Below, one piece after another: positions 32,028 through 32,124 of a stretch of 32,124 nucleotides of DNA. The notes under the pieces are model-generated. The model did no database searches and was not told where the DNA came from. It saw only the letters and a list, made by a program, of their open reading frames with translations. Each line of letters begins with the position of its first letter. Positions within the stretch are counted from its first letter, which is position 1. The position numbers were made by a program, and so were the translations under genes. Origin of the DNA: an uncultured Merdimonas sp. (GTDB taxonomy: Bacteria; Bacillota; Clostridia; Lachnospirales; Lachnospiraceae); NCBI GenBank assembly GCA_944378225.1, contig CALWGE010000031.1, positions 1 through 32,124 of the forward strand, written 5' to 3'.

Positions 32028-32124
32028 ATGAGTGAAATTCCGGTGATAAAGGCTGCGCTGTTGGGCGCAGGAACAGTAGGGAGCGGAGTCTTGCAGATTC
32101 TGGAATGGCAGAATGAAGAAATGC
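32028..32124 (+). CDS. hom: Homoserine dehydrogenase, N-terminal part (cut by window end)
   Basis: Only the first 32 codons are present. The sequence KAALLGAGTVGSGVLQIL is the NAD(P)-binding Rossmann start typical of homoserine dehydrogenase, which makes homoserine for threonine and methionine. AGGAGA at about 32015 precedes the ATG. The call rests on this one motif region. Confidence 0.75.
   Translation, partial: MSEIPVIKAALLGAGTVGSGVLQILEWQNEEM

Overview
The window looks like chromosomal DNA from an anaerobic clostridial Firmicute, most probably Lachnospiraceae. The reasons are purine-rich Shine-Dalgarno sites, a PadR/HAAS membrane-protein operon, an infC-rpmI-rplT operon with an L20-type leader and an ATT start, a radical-SAM/DUF4130 DNA-repair pair under a CGAAC-N4-GTTCG SOS box, and oxygen-independent sulfur chemistry. 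Genus assignment is not possible by eye. I see no IS element, prophage, CRISPR array or replication origin.

Layout. (1) 5-114: tRNA-Trp and its terminator. (2) 166-1859: PadR regulator, HAAS-domain membrane protein and small exported protein in overlapping frames. (3) 1890-4944: OmpR-type response regulator and a six-helix histidine kinase, preceded by tandem 11-bp repeats. (4) 5010-6816: an M19 dipeptidase convergent with a C26 gamma-glutamyl hydrolase, sharing a terminator hairpin. (5) 6934-10850: a MacAB-like efflux operon (ATPase, adaptor, permease) with a 26-bp palindrome over its promoter. (6) 10928-17405: a trans-membrane Ser/Thr kinase, a small membrane protein and a 1425-residue Ig-like repeat surface protein in overlapping frames. 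(7) 17413-18871: infC, rpmI and rplT under an attenuator leader. (8) 18914-21105: two G3E-family GTPases, the first with a very His-rich metal-binding insert, the second apparently fused to a YcgQ-like domain. (9) 21134-26142: a sulfur module consisting of a divergent LysR regulator, a persulfide/CoA-disulfide reductase with a rhodanese domain, a single-subunit siroheme sulfite reductase and a YeiH-type exporter. (10) 26202-28564: Lrp/AsnC regulator, a possible 23-codon ORF, an AI-2E-type permease and a DUF1653 protein. (11) 28697-29584: Mrp/NBP35 Fe-S carrier. (12) 29648-31894: radical-SAM protein and DUF4130 protein under a consensus LexA box. (13) 32028-end: start of homoserine dehydrogenase.

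How they may work together. The sulfur module is the most coherent set: the LysR protein probably senses sulfite or a related metabolite, a Rex-like site would add NADH/NAD+ control, the reductases handle sulfite and persulfide, and the YeiH protein exports the excess. The LexA-box repair pair and the kinase/small-protein/Ig-repeat operon are the strongest candidates for incompletely described systems. All functions are inferred from motifs and context; no searches were run.
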